Positions 61,201-64,000 of a stretch of DNA of 64,000 nt are shown here, one piece after another. This stretch comes from Closterium sp. Naga37s-1. Lineage: Eukaryota; Streptophyta; Zygnematophyceae; Desmidiales; Closteriaceae. The first letter of the stretch is position 1. Each line of letters opens with the position of its first letter. The stretch lies in NCBI GenBank assembly GCA_947471745.1, contig CANJKZ010000777.1:3032001-3096000 (forward strand). Reading direction: 5' to 3'. Below the pieces are notes generated by a model. It searched no databases and was not told the origin of the DNA. It saw nothing but the letters and a program-made list of their open reading frames with translations. The position numbers and the translations under genes were made by a program.

Positions 61201-63977
61201 CTTGAGTAGCATTTGGCACGGTGCTACAAGGCAGCGCTTGAGTAGCATTTGGCACGGTGCTACAGGGCACCGCTTGAGTAGCATTTGGCACGGTGCTACA
61301 GGGCACCGCTTGAGTAGCATTTGGCACGGTGCTACAGGGCAGCGCTTGAGTAGCATTTGGCACGGTGCTACAGGGCAGCGCTTGAGTAGCATTTGGCACG
61401 GTGCTACAGGGCACCGCTTGAGTAGCATTTGGCACGGTGCTACAGGGCACCGCTTGAGTAGCATTTGGCACGGTGCTACAGGGCACCGCTTGAGTAGCAT
61501 TTGGCACGGTGCTACAGGGCACCGCTTGAGTAGCATTTTGGCACGGTGCTACAGGGCACCGCTTGAGTAGCATTTGGCACGGTGCTACAGGGCACCGCTT
61601 GAGTAGCATTTTGGCACGGTGCTACAGGGCACCGCTTGAGTAGCATTTGGCACGGTGCTACAGGGCAGCGCTTGAGTAGCATTTGGCACGGTGCTACAGG
61701 GCAGCGCTTGAGTAGCATTTGGCACGGTGCTACAGGGCACCGCTTGAGTAGCATTTGGCACGGTGCTACAGGGCACCGCTTGAGTAGCATTTGGCACGGT
61801 GCTACAGGGCACCGCTTGAGTAGCATTTGGCACGGTGCTACAGGGCACCGCTTGAGTAGCATTTGGCACGGTGCTACAGGGCACCGCTTGAGTAGCGTTT
61901 TGGCACGGTGCTACAGGGCAGCGCTTGAGTAGCATTTGGCACGGTGCTACAGGGCACCGCTTGAGTAGCATTTGGCACGGTGCTACAGGGCAGCGCTTGA
62001 GTAGCATTTGGCACGGTGCTACAGGGCACCGCTTGAGTAGCATTTGGCACGGTGCTACAGGGCACCGCTTGAGTAGCATTTGGCACGGTGCTACAAGGCA
62101 GCGCTTGAGTAGCATTTGGCACGGTGCTACAGGGCACCGCTTGAGTAGCATTTGGCACAGTGCTACAGGGCACCGCTTGAGTAGCATTTGGCACGGTGCT
62201 ACCGGGCACCGCTTGAGTAGCATTTGGCACGGTGCTACAGGGCACCGCTTGAGTAGCATTTGGCACGGTGCTACAGGGCAGCGCTTGAGTAGCATTTGGC
62301 ACGGTGCTACAGGGCACGGTGCTACAGGGCAGCGCTTGCCACCTACCATGTCATGTCATGCTGTCAGGCCTTCTTCAGGTGCCTGTGAGGTGCCTGTGAG
62401 GTGCCTGTGAGGTGCCTGTGAGGTGCCTGTGAGGTGCTCCAGGGATACATTGAGTGGTGCGTGTGTGGTACGAGGCAGTGGAAGCAAGGTGGCTGTGACG
62501 ACCCACCATCAGCGTGAGCGAGCCATGCCGGTCCGCAACCAGGAGAAAGCGATTGATGCGGTGCAGAGGGGTGACGGGAGCTGTGTGGCTGGGATGAGAA
62601 GGGTGGCACGTGCGCAGGTGCACGATGGATGGCGCAGGGAGCAAAGGGGGGAGAAAAGGGGGGAGAGATGGAGGCGTTCAATCGTGCAGCACACGGCGCA
62701 AGGAGCCTGCAAGGCATGAGTGCAGCTCACAAGTGGCACATGAGCGCTTCATGCAGCTGCGCTGCGGCATGGGAAGGGTCTTGGCTGGTGGCAGTGGCAC
62801 GTGGATAGTGGAGCAAGCAGCCGTCCAATTCCCCCGGTGGACTTGAACTCGTTTCAAGGAGTCTCGATGATTCAAGTTTCACAAACGCTACATGCCGGAA
62901 GGAAGGTGAGGCTGATGGGTGCAGAAAGCAACAATTTGATATACCTGGCTATTCGGCCACCAAGTGGTGAACAAGTGCGGAGTGACTCACCTCAGAGCCA
63001 CAGCGGAGTGACTCACCTCAGAGCCACAGCGGAGTGACTCACCTCAGAGCCACAGCGGAGACAGCCTCCACCGACCAGCAGCGCCGCCCCTCCATGTGCA
63101 CCACCCTCCCCCTGCCCTCATCCCCGCCTCCCCCACTCCCCCCTTCCCCATCGGCCCTGCTCTCCTCCTCCTCCGCCTCCCCTTCGCCCGGACCGTCCCC
63201 TGCCCCCCCATACGCCACGTGTCGCACCCACACGCGCTGGCTAGCGGGTGAGCAGAAGGCAAGGGAGGCGGAGCCACGGGGGGGCGAGGGGCTGAGGAGA
63301 TGCGCGATGGCGGGAGGGAGTGAGGTGCGGTGGGGGCATGGAGAGGAGGGGGCGGGGGGAGAGGAGGGAAGAGGGGTGTGGGAGAGCAGCAGGACGTGGG
63401 AGGCCTTGTCCTGGCCTGTGAGGCCCGTCCACACACGAGACATGCGCACACACCACCCTCCGCCCTCTCCCTCCGGATCCCACCTCTCGCCTCCCGCCCT
63501 TGCCTCTGCAGCCACCCCATCCTTCTCCCCCGCCCCTCCCCCCCTTGCCTGCCCCTCCATGCTCCGCCGGACGTGTCCCTCCTGTCCAGCTGCTGCTCTA
63601 ACCCCCACCCCTCCAGCAGGCAACCCGTCCCCCCCACCCCCCGCGAAGCGACTCAGCTTTGCCGCTGCTGCCACGTCTCCTCTTCCGCCTCCCCTCCCCC
63701 GCCTTCCCCCACTGCCCACGCTGCCCTCACCATCCCCTCGCCCCGCCTGCAGCCTCAGATCGCCCACCATGCCCGCATCCCCACCCACACCCCCTCCTCT
63801 CCCTGCCGCCACACCCTCCTGGCCCCCCGCCCTCACCCCCCCCGCCCTCCCAGCAGCTGCAGCTGTTGCTGGAGACACGGGGCTCAGCCCCGCAAGTAGC
63901 GGGTCCAGCTCTGCTGCTGACGTGGCGACAGGTGATTGGTGCAGGAAGCGGTGTGGGAGGTAGCGCAGGTGCCACAC
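24706..63977 (-). CDS. APC1: APC1, anaphase-promoting complex subunit 1 (spliced, 5' partial)
   Basis: The scaffold of the APC/C ubiquitin ligase, which drives metaphase-anaphase and mitotic exit in the nucleus. Exons read on -: 63977-63043, 62588-62507, 53096-52947, 52711-51861, 51627-50796, 50642-50055, 49778-49686, 49421-49329, 48873-48814, 48569-48471, 47858-47715, 47426-47346, 46368-46297, 45741-45670, 45063-44970, 44614-44538, 43451-43374, 43163-43042, 41791-41550, 41248-41166, 40957-40838, 37708-37586, 36597-36457, 35876-35700, 35448-35385, 34009-33765, 26780-26653, 26082-26007, 25834-25733, 25278-24706. Phases agree at every junction. The order of conserved blocks matches plant and animal APC1: N-terminal propeller end, [14 protein letters not shown], the proteasome/cyclosome repeats (47.9-36.4 kb), VDVDT, and the C-terminal helical end. 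About 5.7 kb is coding within about 39 kb. The N-terminus lies beyond the window. One short exon may be missed near 44.1 kb. Confidence 0.93.
25733..25834 (-). CDS. APC1: APC1 exon ([12 protein letters not shown])
   Basis: 102 bp, phase 0, encoding [20 protein letters not shown] and ending LPCLVSSFQ, which parallels plant VYLSLYTTIESM. Acceptor CCCGCCAG, donor TTCCAG|GTGACC. Confidence 0.9.
26007..26082 (-). CDS. APC1: APC1 exon ([19 protein letters not shown])
   Basis: 76 bp, completing a Ser codon, then [20 protein letters not shown] and PELLE, equivalent to LFSSVLYECVTQETPEMLP. Donor CTGGAG|GTGAGC. Confidence 0.92.
26141..26481 (+). repeat. Solo LTR in an APC1 intron
   Basis: 341 bp of AT-rich sequence with copia-type ends, TGTTAGAATC...TTTTCTCACA. 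The flanking pentamers GGAAG and AGAAG are one base from a perfect duplication. There is no internal element, so it probably results from LTR-LTR recombination. Strand follows the TG...CA reading and the TCTCACA end shared with copia C. Confidence 0.7.
26653..26780 (-). CDS. APC1: APC1 exon ([13 protein letters not shown])
   Basis: 128 bp. Acceptor CTCGGCCAG chosen because it alone keeps phase. It encodes [20 protein letters not shown], then [10 protein letters not shown], equivalent to SAFTSDPALLSFAEYFCKP of animals. It ends two bases into a Ser codon. Donor CTCAAG|GTGGGC. Confidence 0.88.
27010..27240. repeat. 22-24-bp minisatellite in APC1 intron
   Basis: About ten copies of GGATGATGGGGGAGTGGGGG-type units with small length changes. 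Confidence 0.85.
27335..27431. repeat. 21-bp minisatellite, left part
   Basis: Units of GGATGCAAGAGGGCCATGGC(T), about 4.5 copies, ending exactly at the 5' LTR of copia C. It continues at 33411. Confidence 0.95.
27432..27721 (+). repeat. 5' LTR of copia C
   Basis: 290 bp, matching 33121-33410 apart from about five substitutions. GTACTTAAAG near the 3' end may be part of the promoter. Confidence 0.95.
27722..27733 (+). promoter_or_regulatory. Primer-binding site of copia C
   Basis: TGGTATCAGAGC immediately after the LTR, complementary to initiator tRNA-Met. Confidence 0.95.
27968..28137 (+). repeat. 33-bp tandem repeat in the leader of copia C
   Basis: Five copies of a unit containing CTTCTCGTCGGGCCGCCGCC in the untranslated leader between primer site and gag. 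Its GC-rich register resembles the leaders of A and B although the families differ. Confidence 0.8.
28498..33096 (+). pseudogene. gag-pol of copia C with three nonsense codons
   Basis: One frame of 1533 codons. Gag (from [17 protein letters not shown]) carries a UBN2-like region and a Cys-rich segment ([15 protein letters not shown], about residue 260). Protease LDSGATH is at about 29588. Integrase has [31 protein letters not shown] and QQNSIAE (30000-30510). A Pro-rich linker (30950-31310) precedes the reverse transcriptase with YVDDFILV (about 32125), and RNase [11 protein letters not shown] (about 32630) and DNQSTIHIS follow. Nonsense codons at 29821-29823 (end of gag), 29944-29946 and 32839-32841 are the only breaks and no frameshift was seen. 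The position of the first, at the gag/pol border, could suggest regulated readthrough, but the other two argue for ordinary decay. Confidence 0.93.
33121..33410 (+). repeat. 3' LTR of copia C
   Basis: 290 bp partner of 27432-27721, preceded by the G-run polypurine tract. Confidence 0.95.
33411..33661. repeat. 21-bp minisatellite, right part
   Basis: About twelve copies of the same 21-bp unit as 27335-27431, with two GTGTT variants. It resumes directly after the target duplication of copia C, so the two parts were one array before the insertion. Confidence 0.95.
33765..34009 (-). CDS. APC1: APC1 exon (LVKGRGAQ, Gly/Arg-rich)
   Basis: 245 bp. Phase from the previous exon gives [17 protein letters not shown], a Gly-rich spacer, then [14 protein letters not shown] and [10 protein letters not shown]. 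This corresponds weakly to the VLYVKLRAGQLSYKEDP segment. It is supported mainly by phase continuity and position. Donor GAGGAG|GTGAGC. Confidence 0.72.
34302..34810. repeat. 36-bp minisatellite in APC1 intron
   Basis: About fourteen copies of a unit containing CATGCCACATGGCATTTCCC. The words CATGCCACATGGCAT are a near palindrome. Positions 34811-34995 continue as irregular CATGCAYGC-type repeats. Frames are open in all registers because 36 is a multiple of three. Confidence 0.95.
34996..35395 (-). repeat. 25-bp splice-donor array (16 copies)
   Basis: Sixteen tandem units that on - read GAGGATAGCAG|GTCTGTGCC plus five bases. This is identical to the last 11 bases of the APC1 exon at 35385-35448 plus the first 14 bases of its intron. 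The exon's real junction is the first unit. Confidence 0.95.
35385..35448 (-). CDS. APC1: APC1 exon ([16 protein letters not shown])
   Basis: 64 bp. It encodes [21 protein letters not shown], equivalent to LLKQIKVKGPRYW in animals. It ends one base into an Asp codon completed 1.4 kb downstream. Donor GATAGCAG|GTCTGT, copied 16 times downstream. Confidence 0.88.
35700..35876 (-). CDS. APC1: APC1 exon ([13 protein letters not shown]...VDVDT)
   Basis: 177 bp, phase 0. [20 protein letters not shown] and [16 protein letters not shown], then a segment ending [10 protein letters not shown], match human ALRHLYVLAAEPR...VDVDTNTPCYALLEV and the LLPE segment. Donor CCTCAG|GTGCTC. Confidence 0.96.
36366..36437. 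repeat. 23-bp repeat, three copies
   Basis: CACACAGCTGCCGCACGGCA-type units about 20 bp downstream of the donor of the APC1 exon at 36457-36597. Confidence 0.85.
36457..36597 (-). CDS. APC1: APC1 exon ([17 protein letters not shown])
   Basis: 141 bp, phase 0, encoding [20 protein letters not shown], then [13 protein letters not shown] and DHRCHLQ. Equivalent to plant MAVSLATGFLFLGGG...RCHLQ. Acceptor TTTTTCTAG, donor CTGCAG|GTGAGC. Confidence 0.96.
36601..37140. repeat. GGGGA microsatellite array
   Basis: 540 bp of (GGGGA)n with regular GGGA, GGGAA and GATGGGAGA interruptions that recur as blocks of about 115-170 bp. It lies between an APC1 exon and its partial duplicate. On + it is G-rich enough to form G-quadruplex-like structures. 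The pre-mRNA carries the C-rich strand (TCCCC)n, an extended pyrimidine tract before the acceptor. Confidence 0.95.
37155..37232 (-). pseudogene. Partial duplicate of the next APC1 exon start
   Basis: On - it reads [21 protein letters not shown], a near copy of the first third of the exon at 36457-36597, then diverges into intron. It lies upstream of that exon, on the far side of the GGGGA array. It lacks the rest of the exon and looks like a dead duplicate. Confidence 0.82.
37411..37570 (-). repeat. 15-bp splice-donor-derived array (about 11 copies)
   Basis: On - the unit is ATGGCTGTATGCTGC. The junction of the adjacent APC1 exon is ATGGCG|GTATGCTGC, so each unit is the junction with one substitution. 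Confidence 0.92.
37586..37708 (-). CDS. APC1: APC1 exon ([16 protein letters not shown])
   Basis: 123 bp, phase 0, encoding [20 protein letters not shown] and ending TTYGSHMA. It matches VMAGSGDLQVFRLLRF of plants. Donor ATGGCG|GTATGC, whose copies with one change form the 15-bp array just downstream. Confidence 0.95.
37818..40711 (+). mobile_element. hAT DNA transposon inserted in an APC1 intron
   Basis: Terminal inverted repeats of at least 18 bp: CTTAGTTGGAGTATACGC at the left and its reverse complement at the right end (40694-40711). Direct 8-bp duplications ATGGCAGG flank them (37810-37817 and 40712-40719), the size expected for hAT. Subterminal GCGTATAAACGC-type motifs occur at both ends. 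Total 2894 bp with one uninterrupted transposase gene, so it may still be autonomous. It is oriented opposite to APC1. Confidence 0.95.
38215..40353 (+). CDS. hAT-family transposase with BED zinc finger and DUF659-type core
   Basis: 712 residues from the ATG in better context (A at -3, G at +4). An in-frame ATG at 38149 would add a 22-residue hydrophobic leader. An N-terminal BED-like zinc finger (CMYCRHKF with a His 13 residues later) precedes a Lys/Arg-rich segment. The central region has [16 protein letters not shown] and [17 protein letters not shown] followed by [13 protein letters not shown], the DUF659/RNase-H-like core of plant hAT transposases. Near the C-terminus [23 protein letters not shown] is the hAT dimerisation region. 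The C-terminus is acidic. It has no stops or frameshifts. It acts in the nucleus by cut-and-paste transposition between the 18-bp inverted repeats. Confidence 0.93.
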   Translation: MATPPAATLSTTTRTAAPNASSVEETSAGLVIMHETHAVYKHFLVKAGDDSDHATKVCMYCRHKFTGGMYRAAQHITSWKGMRRREIRLCEEAPKTTRDGVKSQYETKSRTRDQKRAAEVSAVAAVSGASGEAKKSRMTDFYGDASACKKNDADESICLAFAALRLPEHHADHPVWRNMVSCIARAGEGYLAPRRRYVGGVGLQKCRKRIEAALAPIAASWRRDGVTVSSDMMTDRNGRPQANVLLINDSGAVFAETIDTRMESKTGGYIAGLLRPILKKVGPENVVAFCMDGGSNYAVACRELMEDYPHIEYIPCATHVLDLLMEDVGKMDWAKNLVTRGGEIITFTRNHHFTRGYLRSSEVKGGKGKQVLKPAGTRFGTQFIAISRLVEVRAALVQMVLSDEWKEWATGARSKSADTFREHIMDEAWWKKAEFFTKLMAKPFAVMRATDAATKGMMGRLYDAMLQLTEDVDAILEEHSAGHLTRAEVKEIRLIVKDRWDKCLACPLHVVGRILNPVNQEEGIFRNDIECTRVLKGYIAKHYDHLTITASDGEERRASLVLQEELTAYLTLQGSFGLLTALEDRAAVKAGKMTAVQWWNWHGTDAPHLATCAIRNLSQPVSASPCERNWSMWDAVHTARRNRLGSEKCRDLVYVVHNWQVVHNWYKVPEGQRVVKGNIPEAPLPEGYKVEEDGAEEEVGEEEDMVLEDEYA
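40838..40957 (-). CDS. APC1: APC1 exon ([16 protein letters not shown])
   Basis: 120 bp, phase 0, ending [17 protein letters not shown], which continues as VMAGTG in the next exon 3.1 kb away, exactly as in APC1 (LSLAMVMAGSG). Donor CCCTC|GTACGC. The intervening intron holds the hAT transposon. Confidence 0.9.
41166..41248 (-). CDS. APC1: APC1 exon (LRYAGSANG)
   Basis: 83 bp. It completes a Gly codon and encodes [25 protein letters not shown], equivalent to the FRFAGSEN segment of animals. Donor CGCGAG|GTGAGA. Confidence 0.94.
41550..41791 (-). CDS. APC1: APC1 exon (DEWVAAQVP to AGCCLALG)
   Basis: 242 bp. The frame set by the previous exon gives [17 protein letters not shown], an acidic Gly/Glu low-complexity insert, then [20 protein letters not shown], matching the IAGACLSLG repeat. 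Confidence 0.94.
42062..43063 (-). repeat. 22-bp splice-donor array (about 45 copies)
   Basis: About 45 nearly perfect units that on - read CTCATCCTCTGGGACAG|GTG plus CG. This is identical to the last 17 bases of the APC1 exon at 43042-43163 plus the first five of its intron. The exon's own junction is the first unit. The array fills most of that intron. Confidence 0.97.
43042..43163 (-). CDS. APC1: APC1 exon (VRPDFILLR...LILWD)
   Basis: 122 bp, encoding [20 protein letters not shown] followed by ILWD. It ends two bases into a Ser codon (AG|C). The donor GGGACAG|GTGCGC and the preceding exon bases are the unit of the large 22-bp array that starts here. Confidence 0.96.
43374..43451 (-). CDS. 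APC1: APC1 exon ([11 protein letters not shown] repeat)
   Basis: 78 bp, phase 0, encoding [19 protein letters not shown], almost identical to animal and plant APC1. Acceptor GACCAACAG, donor CTTCAG|GTGGAC. Confidence 0.96.
43551..43670. repeat. 22-bp palindromic minisatellite
   Basis: Five to six units containing ACGAACACCCTGTTCGT, a 7-bp perfect inverted repeat with a 3-base loop, between APC1 exons. Confidence 0.9.
43966..44109. repeat. 14-bp minisatellite
   Basis: About ten copies of ATTGCATGGGGGAC in the APC1 intron downstream of the exon at 44538-44614. Confidence 0.95.
44538..44614 (-). CDS. APC1: APC1 exon (EDRLQRYF)
   Basis: 77 bp. The frame carried over gives [21 protein letters not shown], comparable to the plant segment with NRLLQYLGGKEE. 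Donor CTTCC|GTATGC. Compared with plants a few residues are absent before the next exon, so a further exon may exist around 44.1-44.3 kb (Gly-rich and not provable). Confidence 0.82.
44671..44813. repeat. 14-bp minisatellite
   Basis: About ten copies of GTGYGAGGGCGCAG in the APC1 intron between exons 44970-45063 and 44538-44614. Confidence 0.93.
44970..45063 (-). CDS. APC1: APC1 exon ([15 protein letters not shown] repeat)
   Basis: 94 bp. It encodes DEIGRKP and [19 protein letters not shown], and ends one base into a Gly codon that the next exon completes. Donor CCTCG|GTACGC. Confidence 0.94.
45393..45652. repeat. CAGGCAG/CATGCAG repeat array
   Basis: 260 bp of 7-bp units GCAGGCA with CATGCAG and GCAGCGCA variants, starting about 20 bp downstream of the donor of the APC1 exon at 45670-45741. 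Confidence 0.93.
45670..45741 (-). CDS. APC1: APC1 exon ([14 protein letters not shown] repeat)
   Basis: 72 bp, phase 0, encoding [21 protein letters not shown], equivalent to human VVGIGLVYQGTAHRHTAE. Donor CTGCTA|GTGAGT. Confidence 0.95.
45802..46252. repeat. 32-bp minisatellite
   Basis: About fourteen units containing ATGGACATTGAGGTCGGGAA. On - CTTCCCGACCTC resembles CTTCCCCGACCTC inside the upstream APC1 exon (46297-46368), so an exon origin is possible but not proven. Confidence 0.95.
46297..46368 (-). CDS. APC1: APC1 exon (HIPSRHP)
   Basis: 72 bp, phase 0, encoding [14 protein letters not shown]...LELPPSIQ, which aligns with the LxxHIPAxxP segment. Donor TTCAG|GTACGT. Confidence 0.93.
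46587..46708 (-). repeat. 19-bp minisatellite, probably donor-derived
   Basis: Six to seven units reading on - CCATGTGCAAGATGTGCTG. It resembles the duplicated junction segment GTGTGCAAGGTGAGGGGTGC at 47258-47345, with AGGTG changed to AGATG. Confidence 0.85.
46730..47210 (-). repeat. 36-bp minisatellite derived from the neighbouring APC1 exon
   Basis: About thirteen units. On - each contains TACCGCTCCACCATGGATGC followed by CACTATCTGCA, matching the 3' half of the exon at 47346-47426 (TACCGCGCTACCATGGACGC, CAATATCTGCA) with about five differences in 34. In frame it reads [10 protein letters not shown] against [10 protein letters not shown] in the exon. Confidence 0.9.
47258..47345 (-). repeat. 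Duplicated donor segment, two extra copies
   Basis: On - TGCAAG|GTGAG and the bases after it recur as GTGCAAGGTGAGGGGTGC and GTGCAAGGTGC downstream of the exon at 47346-47426, spaced about 32 bp. Confidence 0.8.
47346..47426 (-). CDS. APC1: APC1 exon ([10 protein letters not shown] repeat)
   Basis: 81 bp, phase 0. [21 protein letters not shown] matches the most conserved repeat of APC1. Donor TGCAAG|GTGAGT. Its 3' half is the apparent source of the array at 46730-47210. Confidence 0.96.
47715..47858 (-). CDS. APC1: APC1 exon (WVVYNRP, first PC repeat)
   Basis: 144 bp, phase 0. RAWVVYNRP is followed by [15 protein letters not shown], the first proteasome/cyclosome repeat. Acceptor CCTTACCAG, donor GCCCTC|GTGGGT. 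The first ~70 bases with the acceptor are duplicated upstream at 47937-48008. Confidence 0.95.
47937..48008 (-). pseudogene. Partial duplicate of the adjacent APC1 exon start
   Basis: On - the acceptor TCACAG is followed by [22 protein letters not shown], nearly the same as the start of the exon at 47715-47858, and then the match ends. No useful donor follows, so inclusion would disrupt the protein. It is a decoy acceptor/pseudo-exon. Confidence 0.8.
48218..48464. repeat. 5-10-bp array GGTGAGGTGATGTGA
   Basis: About 250 bp of GGTGA/TGTGA units that begin within a few bases of the donor of the APC1 exon at 48471-48569. The donor region GTGAGTGACCTCAC reads smoothly into the array on -. Confidence 0.93.
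48471..48569 (-). CDS. APC1: APC1 exon ([13 protein letters not shown] block)
   Basis: 99 bp, phase 0. [15 protein letters not shown] is a hallmark of APC1 just before its proteasome/cyclosome repeats. Acceptor TCTCCTCCAG, donor GTGCCC|GTGAGT. Confidence 0.95.
48814..48873 (-). CDS. APC1: APC1 exon (PKLVLAGR block)
   Basis: 60 bp, phase 0, encoding [18 protein letters not shown]. Acceptor CCCCTGCAG, donor CCACG|GTGGGT. Confidence 0.92.
49329..49421 (-). CDS. APC1: APC1 exon (RT-ALPLGR block)
   Basis: 93 bp, phase 0. [19 protein letters not shown] aligns with the conserved cyclosome segment. The donor that keeps the frame is CACCCAG|GCACGC, a GC rather than GT donor. Confidence 0.88.
49640..49706 (-). 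repeat. 21-bp splice-donor repeat (3 copies)
   Basis: On - the unit CTCGCCGCCCACCAG|GTGCC plus C, the exact exon|intron junction of the APC1 exon at 49686-49778, is present three times with one or two changes. Length 21 keeps the reading frame. Confidence 0.92.
49686..49778 (-). CDS. APC1: APC1 exon (VRRLL block)
   Basis: 93 bp, phase 0. [11 protein letters not shown] is nearly invariant between plants and this gene. Donor CACCAG|GTGCCC. The last 15 bases of the exon with the donor are tandemly copied downstream (49640-49706). Confidence 0.92.
50055..50642 (-). CDS. APC1: APC1 exon (CRE-PP-WP block to EDLR block)
   Basis: 588 bp, phase 0. It opens with [26 protein letters not shown], which aligns with the conserved CREsPPaDWP...LGReD segment, and ends [27 protein letters not shown]. 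Pro/Ser- and Gly-rich spacers lie between. Donor GCTGAG|GTGAGC. Confidence 0.88.
50796..51627 (-). CDS. APC1: APC1 exon (middle helical region)
   Basis: 832 bp, acceptor CCACCCAG, donor CTACAG|GTCAGC. It starts [15 protein letters not shown], then [12 protein letters not shown] (human DHYYRDYPTL), FTWLARTV, a repetitive insert of an 8-residue EGEWWEEW unit (51138-51244), and [16 protein letters not shown] with [11 protein letters not shown] at the end. The insert is in frame but may be partly intronic. Confidence 0.82.
51138..51244 (-). repeat. 24-bp in-frame repeat inside an APC1 exon
   Basis: About 4.5 units coding an 8-residue EGEWWEEW repeat in the APC1 frame. Confidence 0.85.
51861..52711 (-). 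CDS. APC1: APC1 exon (post-propeller helices)
   Basis: 851 bp. It encodes [48 protein letters not shown] and [19 protein letters not shown], which follow the order of human and plant APC1. Low-complexity Gly/Glu inserts separate them. The acceptor (TCAAG|CTAGC) is chosen because it is the one that keeps phase. It lacks a strong pyrimidine tract, so the 5' boundary is less sure. Donor CCGCAG|GTGGGT. Confidence 0.8.
52947..53096 (-). CDS. APC1: APC1 exon (end of propeller)
   Basis: 150 bp, phase 0 at both ends, acceptor CCCAACAG, donor AACCAG|GTGCCC. It ends [13 protein letters not shown], which aligns with the conserved 'VxNRVTLELSNG' block of APC1. The intron upstream of it contains the 9.1-kb 36-bp array. 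Confidence 0.85.
53252..62338. repeat. 9.1-kb satellite-like array of a 36-bp unit in one APC1 intron
   Basis: About 250 units whose core is GTAGCATTTGGCACGGTGCTAC followed by AGGGCASCGCTTGA. Variants: CACC versus CAGC, GCGCACC, a 34-bp form lacking GG, a 37-bp form with an extra T, and CGTGCTACAAGG. The order of variants repeats: the series starting at 53513, 57400 and 59091 follow almost the same succession over about 24 units (~860 bp), and a second pair starts near 55600 and 60745. GTAGCA...TGCTAC in each unit can pair. It starts about 170 bp downstream of the exon at 62507-62588. No foreign sequence interrupts it. Confidence 0.97.
62378..62440. repeat. 11-bp repeat GGTGCCTGTGA
   Basis: Five to six copies between the 36-bp array and the APC1 exon at 62507-62588. 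Confidence 0.9.
62507..62588 (-). CDS. APC1: APC1 exon (propeller strand)
   Basis: 82 bp. Acceptor CATCCCAG, donor ATG|GTGGGT. It encodes the hydrophobic propeller segment [15 protein letters not shown]. The first base completes a Ser codon with the preceding AG, and the end is phase 0, which matches the next exon. Confidence 0.75.
62977..63054 (-). repeat. 26-bp splice-donor repeat (3 copies)
   Basis: On - GCTGTGGCTCTGAG|GTGAGT with flanking bases is repeated exactly three times. The first copy is the end of the APC1 exon at 63043, and the others create identical donors at 63017 and 62991. Confidence 0.95.
63043..63977 (-). CDS. APC1: APC1 exon (propeller part, 5' boundary unknown)
   Basis: Open to the window edge. 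Low-complexity Gly/Ser stretches surround conserved pieces: [36 protein letters not shown] and, at the end, [12 protein letters not shown], which aligns with the plant block around ISWSVSAIAAA. The donor CTGAG|GTGAGT at 63043/63042 is repeated twice more downstream at 26-bp spacing. The upstream acceptor could not be fixed. Confidence 0.7.
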
Positions 63978-64000
63978 GGAGTGCTGGCGGCGGGCTGAGG

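Noticed and set aside
53252-62338. CRISPR array (36-bp repeats, many copies)
   Set aside because: Units are directly adjacent with no unique spacers, there are no cas genes, and the surroundings are a spliced eukaryotic gene.
53489-62349. Very long open reading frames of up to 1173 codons on both strands over the 36-bp array
   Set aside because: The unit length is a multiple of three and lacks stops in several registers, so open frames are automatic. They have no conserved domain and no start context.

Overview
The window is nuclear DNA of a green plant-lineage eukaryote. It has spliced genes with GT-AG introns, Ty1/copia elements primed by plant-type initiator tRNA-Met (TGGTATCAGAGC), a hAT transposon, strong G/C preference at third codon positions and many GC-rich minisatellites. 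The Gly-rich gag and long low-complexity linkers of the copia family suggest a streptophyte alga, possibly a zygnematophyte desmid. That placement is a guess from family resemblance.

Left third (1-21.3 kb): a nest of retroelements. A decayed copia pol with its 3' LTR (1-2190) is followed by an outer LTR element (2671-19666, 279-bp LTRs, 5-bp duplication AACAG). The outer element contains two damaged copies of one copia family in opposite orientation: A on + (3198-9570) and B on - (10261-17412). Next to it is a 1.4-kb non-autonomous LTR element (19877-21284) with LTRs that differ at one position, a perfect 5-bp duplication, and LTR/primer/polypurine signals of the A/B type.

Middle: an intronless Ser/Thr protein kinase (22507-23631, +) faces the 3' end of a very large gene on the - strand.

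Right two thirds (24.7-64 kb): one gene, APC1, the largest scaffold subunit of the anaphase-promoting complex/cyclosome. It is read as about 30 exons whose splice phases agree from 63 kb down to the stop at 24706, apart from one uncertain stretch near 44 kb. The 5' end lies beyond the window. Its introns are inflated by tandem arrays, nearly every one private to its intron, and by transposons: an intact-looking hAT element (37818-40711), a copia element with three nonsense codons (27432-33410) that landed inside a minisatellite, and a solo LTR (26141-26481). The intron at 53-62.5 kb is a 9.1-kb array of about 250 copies of a 36-bp unit with higher-order structure.

The most unusual observation is that at least five, probably six or more, of these arrays have a repeat unit that is the exon|intron junction itself. 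The last 7-21 bases of the upstream exon plus the 5' splice site are tandemly copied from 3 to about 45 times directly downstream of the exon. These 'splice-donor satellites' multiply authentic-looking 5' splice sites. I do not know of a described counterpart at this scale.
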